In this document: positions 14,001 to 25,844 of the stretch, piece by piece | Numbering within the stretch: the stretch's first letter is position 1 | Layout of the letters: every line of letters starts with the position of its first letter | Assembly (NCBI GenBank): GCA_002751075.1 | Contig: NAOQ01000371.1 | Coordinates: 2,553 to 65,863, forward strand | DNA: 63,311 nucleotides | From: Ichthyophonus hoferi | Taxonomy: Eukaryota > Opisthokonta > Ichthyosporea > Ichthyophonida > Ichthyophonidae | Reading direction: 5' to 3' | Position numbers and translations under genes: made by a program | Notes under the pieces: model-generated | Database searches by the model: none | Told to the model about the DNA's origin: nothing | Seen by the model: only the letters and a program-made list of their open reading frames with translations

Positions 14001-14496
14001 TAGAATGATAGAATAATATTAAATTATAATGAGAGAAAGGGTGAATGGGATTGGATGGGATTGTATATATTTATAATATATACATACTATAGGTTAGAGT
14101 GGTTAATTAAACTTTTAGAATAAAGACTGGGTTAGACATGGATAGAGATAACTAAAAAGAAAGATATAGGTATAGGGATATGTATATAAATGGCGGTAGA
14201 GAGAATGGAAAATTGTAATTATGTATTTTCAATAATAAAGAAATAAGAAATGAGATATAAGAAAGAGAAAAATAATAAACAACCGTGATATTTGTGTGAG
14301 TGAAATGCATTAGAATATTATGTTTTATTTTATTAATGTACAACGATGTAGGGAGTATTAATATGGCACCTGACTGTGTGTGTATTTCCCACTTTATAGC
14401 CGGTGATTATTATATATCTCCTAAAGATATTACTGTTACTGATACCACCAAGGAAGTCAAAACAGATATTAGTCAGTCTAAACCAATGTAAGTACT

Positions 14497-14529
<33 letters not shown>

Positions 14530-17066
14530 ATATCTACCTTTAGTTGGTATTAGGTTATATTCTATTCTATTATATTATATTAAAATCGACCATGCCACAG
14601 TAGAAGCGTGCTAGATTCGAATTGCAAACTACAAATCGTCTTTGGTTAATATATTGATGGATGATAGGTTATATACTTTATCTAACAAATAGTAATGTAA
14701 TATTGTTTTGCTATCTCTTTATTCTTAAACATATTGCCATACTCCATTGTTTAATAATGCCCCTACGCATGCTATATTAATGCATATGTGATGGGCGTGA
14801 CATGGCTGTACAAGGTGGTATTTAAACAATTATTAATAATTAAGCATTAGCATATAAGTGGCTACGGGTTGAAGGATTATTCCTTTTGATATACTTAATT
14901 CTTATTTTTTCTTCTCTATTATCTCCATGCATATACTTATCTATACACATATATCTTTTAACCGACATATATCTACTTCAATATATACAGTACCTCGACT
15001 GAGCCCACAACCATAAATGATCCTAAGCCAATCCAGGAAGCCAAATCATATCCACCCAACTGGGTACCTCCAGTTGTACCACCTACTAATCCCCATCCCA
15101 CATACTATTCCCAACTCCCCCCATATCAAGGTATAAGACCCCCACCACCCTGGAATAATCCAGGTGCAATGAGGCCTATGCCGCCTAATTTTCATAATGG
15201 AGTAAGACCCCCACACTACCCGTGCCCGCCCTACGGTCCCCCAAGCATACCACCTCAGGGCCCACCTTGCCCTCCTCCTATTGGTTGGAGAGGATATCCT
15301 AGCGCTCAGACTACTGGCTATTACTATGGGCTCCTACCAACTGCGCCAAGCATGGTGAGAATACATGAGTATATGGGACAGGGATGGAAATGATGATAGT
15401 AATCCGGTGTGTTTTCTTAATTTATGGCTATATATATGACTTAATTTTCTACATAGTCAGCCTCTGCCACTTTCTTCTTTTTTTCCTCTCTCTTTTCTTT
15501 CTTGACCTATATGTTTGAGCCATATCCCACTCCCTCCCTACTTTTTATCGTTTTTTACCTGTTTATCTATATACCCATGTGTTACAATGATATTTTTTCT
15601 AGTGGTTGTAGGCATAATGATAATGACAACAATGTCCAAGTATACAACTATTGAGAGAGAGAGAAATAGGCGTAGTTCATGCTGAGGAGGGTGATAGATA
15701 TACCTTCTCCGGATGAAAAGTAATAATCAGTGCCTGCGTTATGATAGTCAACATCCTCCTGACTCTACTATTCACTAGTTATAAGCCATAGTTTGTTTTT
15801 TCCTAATCATATTATTTTGTTCTTTTCTAGCCCCATCACTCCATCAATTATTTAAGTATTAATCAGTATATTGCCGTAGTATATCGCATATAGGATACAT
15901 ATATATAGATATATATATATGGGGAAATACTAGTTCCGTACACTCTTTTACCCCCTTCCCTGTCTTTATAGTCTGTAATATTGTACAATCATATCCTTAT
16001 ACCCTGGCTCCCTCCTTATAGTCATCTTCAGGCACATCCTCCAATAATATGTCTGGAATCCCCCCACCTCCCCCATCTTACCCATTACCGTATACAGCTG
16101 AAAGAACCTCTATAGGTTTATCTGGGAAAAGGGTAAGCTCTATTGCATGTATAGTTGTTATATCTGCAGAGATATGCTATTAACTATTGTAGAACCTATA
16201 TACACACGCATTCTCTTATATATTTGTCTATGTCAAATATATATATTCTTTATTGTTAGGGGTTCTTTTGATGTTGGGCGAGGTCTTAATTATACATATT
16301 TTTATCTATAGCAGTTGGTAGGTATATGGAATATGGTATATGTAGACTGCTATTTTGACTTGCTTTGTTTTATTTTCCCTAATGCTAACCTAATCTATAC
16401 TCACCTTCCTATATTCTGAAACCAACCATTCTATTTATCACTTTCACCTCTTTTTATATATCACCGTACTCTTACTACATGCTTATGCGTATAGTATAGT
16501 ATATACACGTATTAATGTTCCTATGTTAGTGTAGCTCAACTCAATATTTGTTTGCTTATCACTTTGCTTTAGGAATATACATAGTGTGACATGTTTTTAG
16601 GCTGTTTGGTTTACACTCATCACTATAACAAAATAACATTTTCATGTATGTTATACATATATAATGAGAGTATGCCTATGTATAGGTACATGTACATGTA
16701 CATGTATGTGTCTATATATATGTATATGAGTATGTGCATGTATAGTTGTACGTATAAATATAGATGTGTTCGGTCCCTGTAATTTATATCCAATTAGAAT
16801 GTTGAGAATTTTGAATTAAGGCGTGTCTAAACGTGTACACCTGCAGACACATAATAATAATACAATAGTATATAATTCATGATTAATATTTATTATATCG
16901 TTGGTGTATGTTGCATATAATAACAGGTCATAGGACTTGATTGTTTTTACTCACACTTATACACATACATCTACATATACATATACATCTACAGCCATCT
17001 GAGGGATATGGAACTGCTAATGGAACTGCTACCGATTCTAAACGTAAAGAACGCAGACGTATATGA
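11006..17066 (+). CDS. RBM48: RBM48-like RRM protein of the minor spliceosome, 8 exons
   Basis: Exons: 11006-11136, 11790-11873, 13392-13472, 13766-13905, 14352-14487, 14991-15354, 16022-16132, 16995-17066. They total 1119 nt (372 aa; human RBM48 is about 367 aa), all with GT-AG junctions in phase. The N-terminal part reads YRAGRRERAVKVYTIN then SRYLLVQNVPQY, closely matching vertebrate RBM48. The RRM (about residues 40-140) continues with FALYGEIEEYRILDEF, TEVYWIRM, KRKIDDYQFFGNSLHISYAP. The C-terminal half is proline/tyrosine-rich (exon 6), unlike the human one, yet the protein ends KRKERRRI, echoing the basic RRRI end of human RBM48. RBM48 works with ARMC7 in the U12-dependent spliceosome, where the pair contacts the 5' end of U6. 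Its presence implies that minor-class splicing is kept. Start: the ATG at 11006; two further in-frame ATGs follow at 11018 and 11021. Intron 2 contains the assembly gap. Confidence 0.92.
12090..12313. repeat. left copy of a 224-bp identical repeat flanking the gap
   Basis: This 224-bp stretch in RBM48 intron 2 recurs, base for base as far as I can read, at 12874-13097 on the other side of the run of Ns. Exact identity at both edges of a gap suggests an assembly overlap artefact or a very young tandem duplication. Confidence 0.85.
12318..12873. other. assembly gap (556 Ns)
   Basis: The sequence is unknown here. The gap lies wholly inside RBM48 intron 2. The exons on both sides join in frame, so no coding sequence need be missing. 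The open frame seen through the Ns on the minus strand is meaningless. Confidence 0.99.
12874..13097. repeat. right copy of the 224-bp gap-flanking repeat
   Basis: Identical to 12090-12313. After this copy the sequence runs on into unique intron sequence and exon 3 of RBM48, so the real locus may contain a single copy. Confidence 0.85.
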
Positions 17067-17207
17067 TATAATTATGATTATTTCGCTTACCTTAATATTG
17101 TTTAATACGGTTATTTGGTTTGAGTTGTGAAAATGCTAAATATACGAATGATAACCAGGTAGTTCTTTGGCCTTGGCTGTGTTTATAGGATTACATTTAC
17201 GTTTATT

Positions 17208-17262
17208 GTTGGAACCAAAGCGTTCAATGTTTCTTTTTTTACTGATTGCAATCAATTTTTGT
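17208..17262 (-). repeat. repeat fragment encoding ERFGSNN, left arm of an inverted pair
   Basis: On the minus strand this lies in an open frame (17387-17136) reading KLIAISKKRNIERFGSNN. A near-identical DNA segment lies inverted at about 21457-21517, on the other side of the GATA gene. A third, related segment encoding LERFGSNN lies at about 20873-20900. No known domain recognised. Confidence 0.55.
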
Positions 17263-17547
17263 TCAATATTAATTAATAGCACAACTTTCTTGACTAGATG
17301 AAATTGATTTGTCGATCTAGTATGCAAGTTCATACATAAATGAATTAGCTGACGAGCCATACAAAAGATTGAGATAAGATCTGGCAATTCTAGTGGGTCT
17401 CAGTTATCTTGTATTAGCCAATAAAGTTCTTTATATTAATGAGCACAGTTATGTGGGCGTTAACCAAAATCAACACCCACCGCAATAAACAAAGACTGGG
17501 AAAATATAAAAGAAACAAAAGTAACTAATAATAAACACGGTTCTCAG

Positions 17548-17705
17548 TCGTCACTAATTTACTGTTCAATTTATGTGCTTTATGTTTTGCTTCATATTAT
17601 GTCTATCGTTGCCAAAGAAGTTGAAGTAGATAATCCAGATACTTACTGGAAGCCCAACCAGTTAAGTCTGGTGCTGATTCTTCAGATAATAATAATTCCG
17701 TAACT
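17548..17705 (+). repeat. decayed coding repeat, N-terminal part
   Basis: Reads MSIVAKEVEVDNPD and, in an adjacent frame, QPVKSGADSSDNNNSVTIY. The same DNA recurs, diverged, at about 21140-21262 (minus), 25200-25331 (minus) and 25378-25510 (plus). Unrecognised protein family. Confidence 0.55.
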
Positions 17706-18159
17706 ATATACAGATTAGTCTGTGTGTCAGTACATGTCCGTGTAATCTAACTATACTTAATATATTTAACATATTCAGGGTTGTCTGATTGACAAATTTA
17801 AATCTAATCGCAAACATCATGTATATAAAACGAGGTTTCAAATATGAAGACCAAGTAATAGGAGCCATTAATATGCTTAAGATGATGTCATTTTTTTTCT
17901 GCATGTCATCTGATTGGGTGCTGAGAAAACCAAACAACCTTTAGTTATTAAGCACAGAAACGTACATGACAGCATCTTATATCGGAGGAAAGCAAACAAG
18001 CACGCCTTGTCGTATCATATTCCATATTATCATATATCATACTATATCATTATATAATGTATCATATCCCTTTATACACCTGTACCATACTACAATATAA
18101 TATAGTATAACACGTAGTATTATAAACTATCTATACCGACCGTACCATACTATACTATT

Positions 18160-18194
<35 letters not shown>

Positions 18195-18199
18195 CCATT

Positions 18200-18400
18200 T
18201 AATATTATTAGAAATAGTTTTATTAGATAGTCATCTTCAGGTAAAGGACAGGCTAAAGCTATAGTTGGCGGCTCTTGAATATCTCTCTGCTGATCAATGG
18301 ACATAGAAGCTTGGCTTCTTACTCGACCGACAATATATTGTATATGTAATATAATGGACAATAAATGAATTTCAATAGGTCGCCCATGTACAGTCAAGTC
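18200..18400 (-). repeat. decayed coding repeat, ALACPLP part
   Basis: The minus-strand frame reads SMSIDQQRDIQEPP then ALACPLPEDDYLI. The same peptide signature appears in at least five other diverged DNA copies in the window (20.93-21.07, 24.80-24.99, 25.00-25.15, 25.57-25.71 and, more weakly, 25.85-26.04 kb). Keeping the amino-acid pattern across diverged DNA indicates descent from a translated gene. Confidence 0.55.
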
Positions 18401-19312
18401 AGTTCAATGTCCCAATTTAGATTTTTTAATTGGATTATTGATTAATTTTATATTTAAAGGCCTTCTATTGGCCAATTATTGGTGCTGTAATGGATTATAG
18501 GTACGACCCTATGCTATAAGCGGAGTGGCTCACATAAAACTTAAAGTTATAGAAAGTTGGTACATTACTCGTAATTTGTTTTATACTTAAAGATGCCCAG
18601 TTTAGTGTAAGAATGTTTTTTTTTCATTTTTTAATATATGTAATTGTAGTTATCCATCCATATGAATCAAAACTTAGTGGATTGGGCACAATCTATTTGC
18701 TGAATATTTCATTGCTCTGAACCGTCGGCAACGAATATTTTACGTGGCATATTCACGGCATTGAAAATCAACTCAGTTGCAAACTGTCCCTTTTTTGAAT
18801 TTTGTATTGATTCCCTTATAGTTCGTATTAATTTAGTAAAAATCCCCAACTTATTCTCTTGCAAAGTTATTATTACTAATTTTATTTGCATAATTGATAA
18901 TTTGGCCCATTCAATTTCCTAGTGGTTTACAAAAATTAAATACTAATTTACTTCCCATTGTTGACAACTTCCCCCCAACCGATTGCACATAATTAGTAAT
19001 GTACTGGTTTGATACTAACATGGGGAAAGCATTCAATATTTATACTAAAAAAATAAAAGCTTTTTTATTTTTGGTATTAAAATAATAATTAGTATAAAAA
19101 AAAATTTCCACAAATATATTTAATAGAAATTTTATTTAAAAAATATGTTTTGCTTTTAAATGTCTACAGTTGGCTGTTCTAAAAATAGATGCTATAACAG
19201 CATGCATGTCGTTAGATCTAGATAAGCACGACATGGTCATGTCAGCGAACAAATTTACTGTTTATTTCTTGGCCGTTAACGCTAACTTATAACTTATGCA
19301 TTAATCTAACTA

Positions 19313-20611
19313 ATGGATCAAGAAAAAAAAATACGTATAAAAGATGACCCCGGCATTTTAACGTCATTTAATCGTCCTATCTCATCACAATGCAAAATTG
19401 TAGGCAATATTAATATTTCTTCGAATGAGCATCATATTACAAACAGGTCTGATCCACTCGACGATAATTTGATAGAACTCTTTGGTGGACATACAGTTGG
19501 CTCAAATATTAGTTCGAATATAGATGTTATGTCAAAGGAACATGTTGTAGACCACCCAGAAAATGAGGATATATGTCCACCAAGCATGGATTTTCTTCTT
19601 CGTTTTTTAAGCGGCGTTATTGGGAATGAGCAAACAGAAAATGAAAGTCGACATTCAGGAGAAAACCGAGAGTCGCATATATTTCCTCCATCACCTTTGG
19701 TACCTATAAATGAGCAGAAAGATAACTACAATGAACCCAATCTTTATCCCCGTAATGTATCTTTTCCTGGGTTAAATCCTAAACTCAACTCTAATATACT
19801 CGACATTAGTCTACCCCATCAATACACTTCAGTTGAGAACATTGACTCTGGAAACAGTCCGCGTTTACCAAATAGTTATAACTATAACAGTAACATAAAC
19901 TTAGATCCCACTGCTCCTCAATGCATCCAACAGGATGCCCGGGCACATTCTCCTAATCAAGTTGACTCTCTTATGCATGCGATGCATGTTGTCACAAATG
20001 ATCTTCAAAAAATGCAAGACCAGCTGGACTCCGCTACCCTTGCGTCCGGTAGCCTTGTTTCCCCTTTGGAGAGCCATAGGTCATCAATGCCCATCTCTAC
20101 CCATACCAACAATTTTATGCTTAACCTGAACCCTTCCTCTAATGCTCCACTTGCAAATATACAATGTAATTCTAAAATTTCTGCAAAAAAGAAATTTAGT
20201 AAATCTCTGTTTTTGCCTAAAATAGCAGGATCTAGACAAACTAGAGGGTTTTCTGCTGTTGCACCATCCAACTTGTATAGCAATATCAGTATGCCTGACA
20301 AACCTATTGAAAACAAAGGCTTCCCTCCCAAACCAACACCTCTTAGCCTGATGACTACATCACTTAACAGCACGTGTACACCCGATACCATTCCTGCTAC
20401 GATTACAGCTCAATCGGCCTCACACATTGCTAATCCTGGATTTACTAGTTGTAGTAATTGTCACGCTGTTCATACATCCTTGTGGAGACGGGGAGGAAAT
20501 GGGGAAAGGGTATGCAATGCTTGTGGCCTGTACCGCAAAGTATATATGAAAGAACGGCCTATCTCCATGGCAACCAAGGTTTTGACCCGGCGTCGTAGAA
20601 ATAACAGGTAA
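19313..20611 (+). CDS. GATA-type zinc-finger transcription factor, intronless
   Basis: A single open frame of 432 aa. The last 53 residues are a GATA finger: C380-x2-C383, a 17-residue loop with SLWRRGG, then C401-NA-C404-GLYRKVYMKERPIS and a basic tail TRRRRNNR. The pattern Cx2C-x17-Cx2C with a following RPISM segment is the opisthokont (fungal/animal) type, nearest in my reading to fungal GATA factors such as the AreA/SreA group; it should bind GATA sites in the nucleus. The N-terminal 370 residues are Ser/Asn/Pro-rich with no recognised fold. The start at 19313 is the first ATG of the frame. Unlike every neighbour the gene has no intron, and decayed repeats flank it on both sides. Retrotransposition or transfer in is possible but unproven. 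Confidence 0.88.
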   Translation: MDQEKKIRIKDDPGILTSFNRPISSQCKIVGNINISSNEHHITNRSDPLDDNLIELFGGHTVGSNISSNIDVMSKEHVVDHPENEDICPPSMDFLLRFLSGVIGNEQTENESRHSGENRESHIFPPSPLVPINEQKDNYNEPNLYPRNVSFPGLNPKLNSNILDISLPHQYTSVENIDSGNSPRLPNSYNYNSNINLDPTAPQCIQQDARAHSPNQVDSLMHAMHVVTNDLQKMQDQLDSATLASGSLVSPLESHRSSMPISTHTNNFMLNLNPSSNAPLANIQCNSKISAKKKFSKSLFLPKIAGSRQTRGFSAVAPSNLYSNISMPDKPIENKGFPPKPTPLSLMTTSLNSTCTPDTIPATITAQSASHIANPGFTSCSNCHAVHTSLWRRGGNGERVCNACGLYRKVYMKERPISMATKVLTRRRRNNR

Positions 20612-21829
20612 TAGGGCGCAGGGGTCAGAAATATAATAAGACTTCATCTACCTTTCCTTTTTATCATCATACTAGAATAAATGACTTTATACCAGCATAC
20701 ATATGCCGAGGGTTTGAGATGATTCTACTTTTTTATATATATTAAATTTAAAAGCCATATCATGATTGGCTGTTTCGATGTCTTTTCTTTTTTTATTTAC
20801 ACAATTTAAATTGTAAAACAAAATATAATGGGTCAGTGCTCTGCATAACAGTAAAAGCTTTGATGACTATTGTTGGAGCCAAAGCGTTCAAGGCACTTTT
20901 GCAGCTTTTGCCTTTATATTGTATTGGAAATAAGACCAGTATCTGTTGCACTGAGTTCTATTAGATAGTTTTCGTCAGGTAAAAGGCAAGCAAAAGCTCC
21001 AGTTAGGTGCTCTTGAATCTTTCTCTGTTGATCAGTGGATGTAGAGGCTTTTAGCTTCTTACTTGGCTACATTGTATATGTAATAACTGCGATCTAATTG
21101 TGGCTGCGTTTATATAATATGGAATTATTATTATTTGAAAAATCAATTCCAGACTATCTGGATTATCTACTTCAACTTCTTTGACAACAATAGAAATGAT
21201 ATGTAGCAAAGCCTAAAGTACGTAAATCGACCAGCCAATTATTGATTACTGAGAACAGCCATTTTTGACGGCCGAAACCAGTCAATTTTATTAATAGTTT
21301 TTGTTCTTCTTATGCACTTTCCGATCTTATTCTGAAATCCAATTCTATAATATCTTTACTAAAATGGCTCTTTAGCTAACTACCTCATTGGTTTAAATAC
21401 TCGCATAATATGTAATTAAAAAACGGTATGTAATTATGTAACTAACATTGAATCAATCACAAAAGAATTGATTGCTATCAGTAAAAAAAAAAAACATTGA
21501 ATGCCTTGGTTCCAACATATTGCAAGACCGTTAAGTCCGAATGAAAAAGTAGTCCAACCAAATTTCTGATAAAAAAACTGATAATAAAATGATTATTATC
21601 AGCGGAGACATGAAATTCCTCAAGACTAGCTTGCCTTATGCAGAGAAACAATCGAAACACCTTCCTGATCGCCAGGATACATGCCCTTGTAAAGCCAAAG
21701 CCATCATCAGAGTAGTAAAGATTCCAGTATATTTGGATAAGAATAAGAACAAAACAGCAAATTAAAGGGAGTTGAGTGACAATGACAGGAAGGAAATATC
21801 AACTCGGCTCGGGGGGAGGAGGGGGGGGG
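20612..21829. other. GATA-Copia interval with repeat fragments and a G tract
   Basis: Contains a nearly full copy of the decayed coding repeat on the minus strand (listed separately) and the right arm of the inverted ERFGSNN pair at about 21457-21517. At 21811-21831 there is a G-rich run (G6-AGGA-G11), out of place in this AT-rich DNA. No intact gene seen. Confidence 0.55.
20868..21262 (-). repeat. longest solo copy of the decayed coding repeat
   Basis: Read on the minus strand, in order: a KEVEVDNPD block, a Ser/Asn-rich block, DQQRKIQEHLTGAFACLLPD, and finally CLERFGSNNS. This gives the order of the family's conserved blocks. The blocks lie in different frames, so the copy is decayed. No domain recognised. 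Confidence 0.55.
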
Positions 21830-23581
21830 GGTTAGTGAAAATTACAAGGAAGAAAAAATTGAAGTTTCCAGGGATAACAATAACAAGGCCAAAAATGAGG
21901 AAAAAGGTAAAAAGGCAGAGGAATCAGAAGTACTGACTAGTGAAAATAGGTATGCTCCCACCTCTACAAGGTCTGGTCAGCGGCACCAACCAGATAGTGC
22001 CTCAACCCATACAACATATTTGGCAACAGAGTCTAACTTATATGGCCAGGTTATTGCAAAGTCAGTTTGTGCAGCTATGAAGTCTCTACAATAGCCACAA
22101 TGGGAAACTGTGATGCAGCAAGAAATGAAGGTTTTATCTGATAATTTCAGTTGGAATATAGTGAGAAACCGAAGGGGGTGCCATTATTAAAACCTCGGTG
22201 GGTTTTCAATTTCAAACGAGGTAGGCATAGGAGCGTCACGAAATACAAAGCACAACTTGTAATTATGGAAAACCGTCAACTGGAAAACATCAATTATTTT
22301 GAGATAGAGTCCCCATATTGCTTCTCGACAGCCATACAACTTCTTACAGCCTTCGCTGCATCAAGGGACTCGGAGGTCGTACAAATGAATAGGGCTTACG
22401 TCAACAGGAAACTGGAAGAAAACGTCCACATGCATCAGCCAATATATTTTAAGGACTCAAAAAATCTACTTTAGTAGGGCAGCGCACTTTAGCTGCATTC
22501 CTAGCAGAGAAAAGCACTGGTACCCGATCAATGCGGATCTGTGTCTATTTGTGTCACATGGTACTCCATATTTTCTTGCGGTGTAGGTTTAGGTTGATGT
22601 CATGGTCATTATGTCCAACAACAAGTCTGCCACCAGGAATCTAATTGACGGCATGAGGGCATGTTTTAATACCAAGGAAATGGAAATTCCGGTGGAGTAC
22701 TTGGAATATCAAATTTGGAAGGAAGGTCAAGGATGCACACATTTAACACAATGGGGATACACCAAAGAGATGATAAAGTTGTACGACATGGAAGGTCTTA
22801 AGAAGACTATGTCCCCCATCTTTCCAAACATGTATCAAATTTAGACCAAGATACAGAGTCGACCCCAAGATGCGACATCAGAGAATACCAGAAAGCGATA
22901 CGATGCCTTCTCTGGATTGCTATATTGATAATTGATAAGGCTAAATATTGCATTCACAGTCAGCTACCTAGAGCGGCTTGCTTCCAATCCACTTCAGTCC
23001 CACTGGAAGATGGTTTTACAAGTGATGGCTTATCTAAATTCTTTTTTCGACGTAAGTTTTGTATACCACAAGACACCCTTAAACATTAAGGCATACGTAG
23101 ATGCCGATTATGCCAGAGATAGGACTACAAGCAAGTCCGGTACAGGGTGCATTTTGTTTACAAATGACTCACTAGTGTTATGGTTTAGTAAGAAACATTC
23201 CGTAGCAGTCACTTCAAGTACAGTGGCTGAGTATATAACAATAAGTACAGCAGCACACGATATAGTATGGAGTTCCTGCGTATTAGACAATATTGGTATT
23301 GAGATAGGCCCAGTACCCGCGTATGAGGATACTCAATCCACAGTATGGATCTCAAAAAACAATGGTATAACTAAGAACACTAAACACATCCGTGTAAAGT
23401 ACCACTATATTAAGGAGGCCGTAAGAAACAGAGATATTGAGATAAAACCAAGTTCAGCACACGATCAGAGCAGAAATCTTCACCAAGGCTCTAGCCCCTG
23501 CACAGTAAATGAACGCCTGTCAGAAACAAAGTCTTGATGAGTAGGTAACATCCTCGTAGGTATATGGGGATGTAGGAAGAG
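21830..23581 (+). mobile_element. Ty1/Copia LTR-retrotransposon fossil (pol 3' part)
   Basis: The plus strand carries the downstream half of a Copia polyprotein: a pre-RT linker (from about 21.84 kb), reverse transcriptase (about 22.1-22.9 kb, with KPRWVFNFKR) and RNase H (about 22.93-23.5 kb, with AYVDADYARD and HIRVKYHYI). A purine-rich tract at about 23565-23581 followed by TGTCAAAG could be the polypurine tract and the start of a 3' LTR. No matching 5' LTR, gag, protease or integrase is visible, so the element is truncated at its 5' side. It is broken, with several breaks in the coding part, and looks old. Family assignment is firm; LTR limits are not. Confidence 0.85.
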
Positions 23582-24213
23582 TGTCAAAGTATTTCAGCTC
23601 CCACAGGTATTAGGCTAATTACTTCCTGATGTTTTGTACGAGAATATACTTTACTTATTGCTCGTTTTGCATTGTACCACGTAATAGTTAATAGCAATTT
23701 ACAATGAGGTTACGATCGGTTTGTAAGAGTTAGAAATTAGGTAATGGCAATTAATTAATTCCACGGTGTCTCTAATTATATTTAATTAGGACTAGTTTGC
23801 TAAGTGAAGTCTAATTCTGAAATTCACTGTGGTTTATTAGATAGTGTTGGCTATTGGTTTTAAATTATACATAATGATACATAATACAAACAAGATTCGT
23901 AACAGCAAAATAATTATTTGAATAACTATTAGAAAATATGTTGCTAATAATACAATTTGGGAAAGCCCTTAAACGGGAATATACGCATCTCGAGTGTTTA
24001 TCACAGGGTCAACTGGTGTTGACTTGGACCAACAACTATATAACCAACATAGACATACTTAGTCTGGATTCTTTCTGTTATATGGGTTATCACAATGAAA
24101 GCCCCGTACCAAAGACTTAGTCTCTTTGTTATGACTGTAGATAGCGATGGCGATTGCAGATCTGTAAGTTTAACAGATTCTAACAGGGTGATCAAGATAC
24201 ATTAAAATTGTTG

Positions 24214-24487
24214 ATTTCAGCCTGTTCAATAATTATTTCATCCATGTCCAGAGTGGCAGCCGACCATCGCAAGCAGAGACTTTAGAATAAAAGCAGTATA
24301 TAGCCTTTATTCAGTATCACTACAGAACTCAATAGTCTCCAATCTGCCTCAGATAGAACCTTCCTATACTTTCTAAATATAGCATTTTATATAGAGTACT
24401 TTGGAATTCAACATTGCTTTTATTTCGATAATTATAAATATGGTTACTTTGTCTATGTTGTGTATGTAGCTATATTTGACAATAATA
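24214..24487 (-). repeat. LTR-like solo repeat, family A, copy 1
   Basis: In minus orientation it starts TGTCAAATATAGCTACATA, contains a TATATAAAA box-like element and then CTGAATAAAGGCTATA, a polyadenylation-type signal. Related copies lie at 56516-56782 (plus) and 62289-62557 (minus). The promoter-then-poly(A) order and the TG start suggest a solo LTR. Its orientation is opposite to the nearby Copia fossil, so it probably belongs to another element. Old by its divergence from the other copies. Confidence 0.55.
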
Positions 24488-24801
24488 CCCAACTATTTAT
24501 TGTTATTATTAGTAACTATAAATATAATACATAGTGATACCTATTTATGGAATAGTCCATTAATAATTAATAATCTTATATTTAATATACATGTTAATAA
24601 ATTCAATTGTTATCATTTCATATAGATTTATATACTCACTATATAATAGAATACTAGTTCTTAAAATCATAATTAGCTATCTTCCTAAAATAATTTTAAT
24701 ATTTAACACTATTCAAACAAATAAAACAACTGAGAATATAATACAAATACAGAAAAACATGTAAATAATGAAAAATATAACTAGAAAATAATAAAAAACC
24801 A

Positions 24802-24999
24802 TTGGAAATAGGACTAGTATCTGTTGTACTGAGTTCTACTAAATAGTCGTCATCAGGTACAGAGCAAGCTAAAGCTCCCTTCAGTTAGCTGCACCCAAAT
24901 CTCCCTCTGGTTTTCAATGAATATAGAAGCTTTTAGCCTCTTACTCGGCGCTATATAGCGTATGTAACAACTGTAATCTAATTATGGCTGCAATTATAG
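24802..24999 (-). repeat. decayed coding repeat, partial tandem copy
   Basis: Head-to-tail with the next copy, which starts at about 25004. The DNA matches the ALACPLP portion of the family on the minus strand. It lacks the N-terminal KEVEV portion. Confidence 0.5.
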
Positions 25000-25003
25000 G
25001 ATA

Positions 25004-25331
25004 CTGGAAATAGAACTAGTATCTGATGTATTAACTTCTATTAGATAATCATTGTCAGGTAAGGGATAGGTTAAAGCTTTAGTTAGCTACATTTGAATCT
25101 CTCTATTTTGATCAATAGATATAAAAACGTTTCGCTTTTTACTCTGCAGTATGTTGTATATGTAACAACGGTGATCTAATGGTGCTGCGTATATAAAGTT
25201 ATGAGATTATTATTATTTAAACAATCAATACCAGACTTAACTAGTTGGCTTTCTAGTAAAATATCTGGATTATTTACTTCAACTTCTTAAGCAACTATAA
25301 ATGTAATACAAAGAACATAAAGTGAACAGTA
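25004..25331 (-). repeat. left arm of a ~330-bp palindrome (decayed coding repeat)
   Basis: A full-length copy of the decayed coding repeat on the minus strand. Its reverse complement, imperfect, forms the right arm at 25378-25714. Only about 46 bp separate the arms. The innermost ~90 bp of each arm are almost perfectly complementary. Confidence 0.7.
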
Positions 25332-25377
25332 AATATTGTCTATTCGTCACAATTGAATGTTCTCAGTTGTCAATAGC

Positions 25378-25714
25378 TACTGTTCACTTTATGTTCTTTA
25401 TGTTCTTTGTATTACATCTATAGTTGCTTAAGAAGTTGAAGTATATAATCCAGATATTTTACTAGAAGGTCAACTAGTTAAATCTAATGTTGATTCTTCT
25501 TATAATAATAATACTATAGATATATAAATGCAGCCACAATTAGGTCACAGTTATTACATATACAATATATCGCCAAGTAAAAAATTGAAAGTTTCCATAT
25601 CCATTGATTAACAGAGAGAGATTCAAGAGCTGTTAACTAGAGCTTTAGTCTGCCTTTTGTCTGACGACAACTCTCTAATAGGACTCAGTACAACAGATAC
25701 TAGTCCTATTATCA
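25378..25714 (+). repeat. right arm of the palindrome (decayed coding repeat)
   Basis: Plus-orientation counterpart of 25004-25331. Together the arms span about 710 bp and could extrude a long cruciform or give a hairpin RNA. Each arm has the same block order as the solo copy at 20868-21262. Confidence 0.7.
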
Positions 25715-25844
25715 ATAATAATTATTAATAATTAATAAGCAAGTTGTAATTTAACTAGTACTAAACAGTTAAACGCAAATGCATAATTCATTTATATGTT
25801 AAACATTTGCTTCTAGTAAGAATCAATAATTATTGAAAATGAAA

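Larger units (their letters stand above)
17067..19312. other. RBM48-GATA intergenic region with decayed coding repeats
   Basis: Holds fragments of an unrecognised protein-coding repeat (listed separately), AT microsatellites ((TA)n at about 18166-18192) and AT-rich filler. A minus-strand open frame at 18709-18891 (60 aa, lysine-rich) may be a further decayed piece of the same family. I could not join these pieces into an intact gene. Confidence 0.5.
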
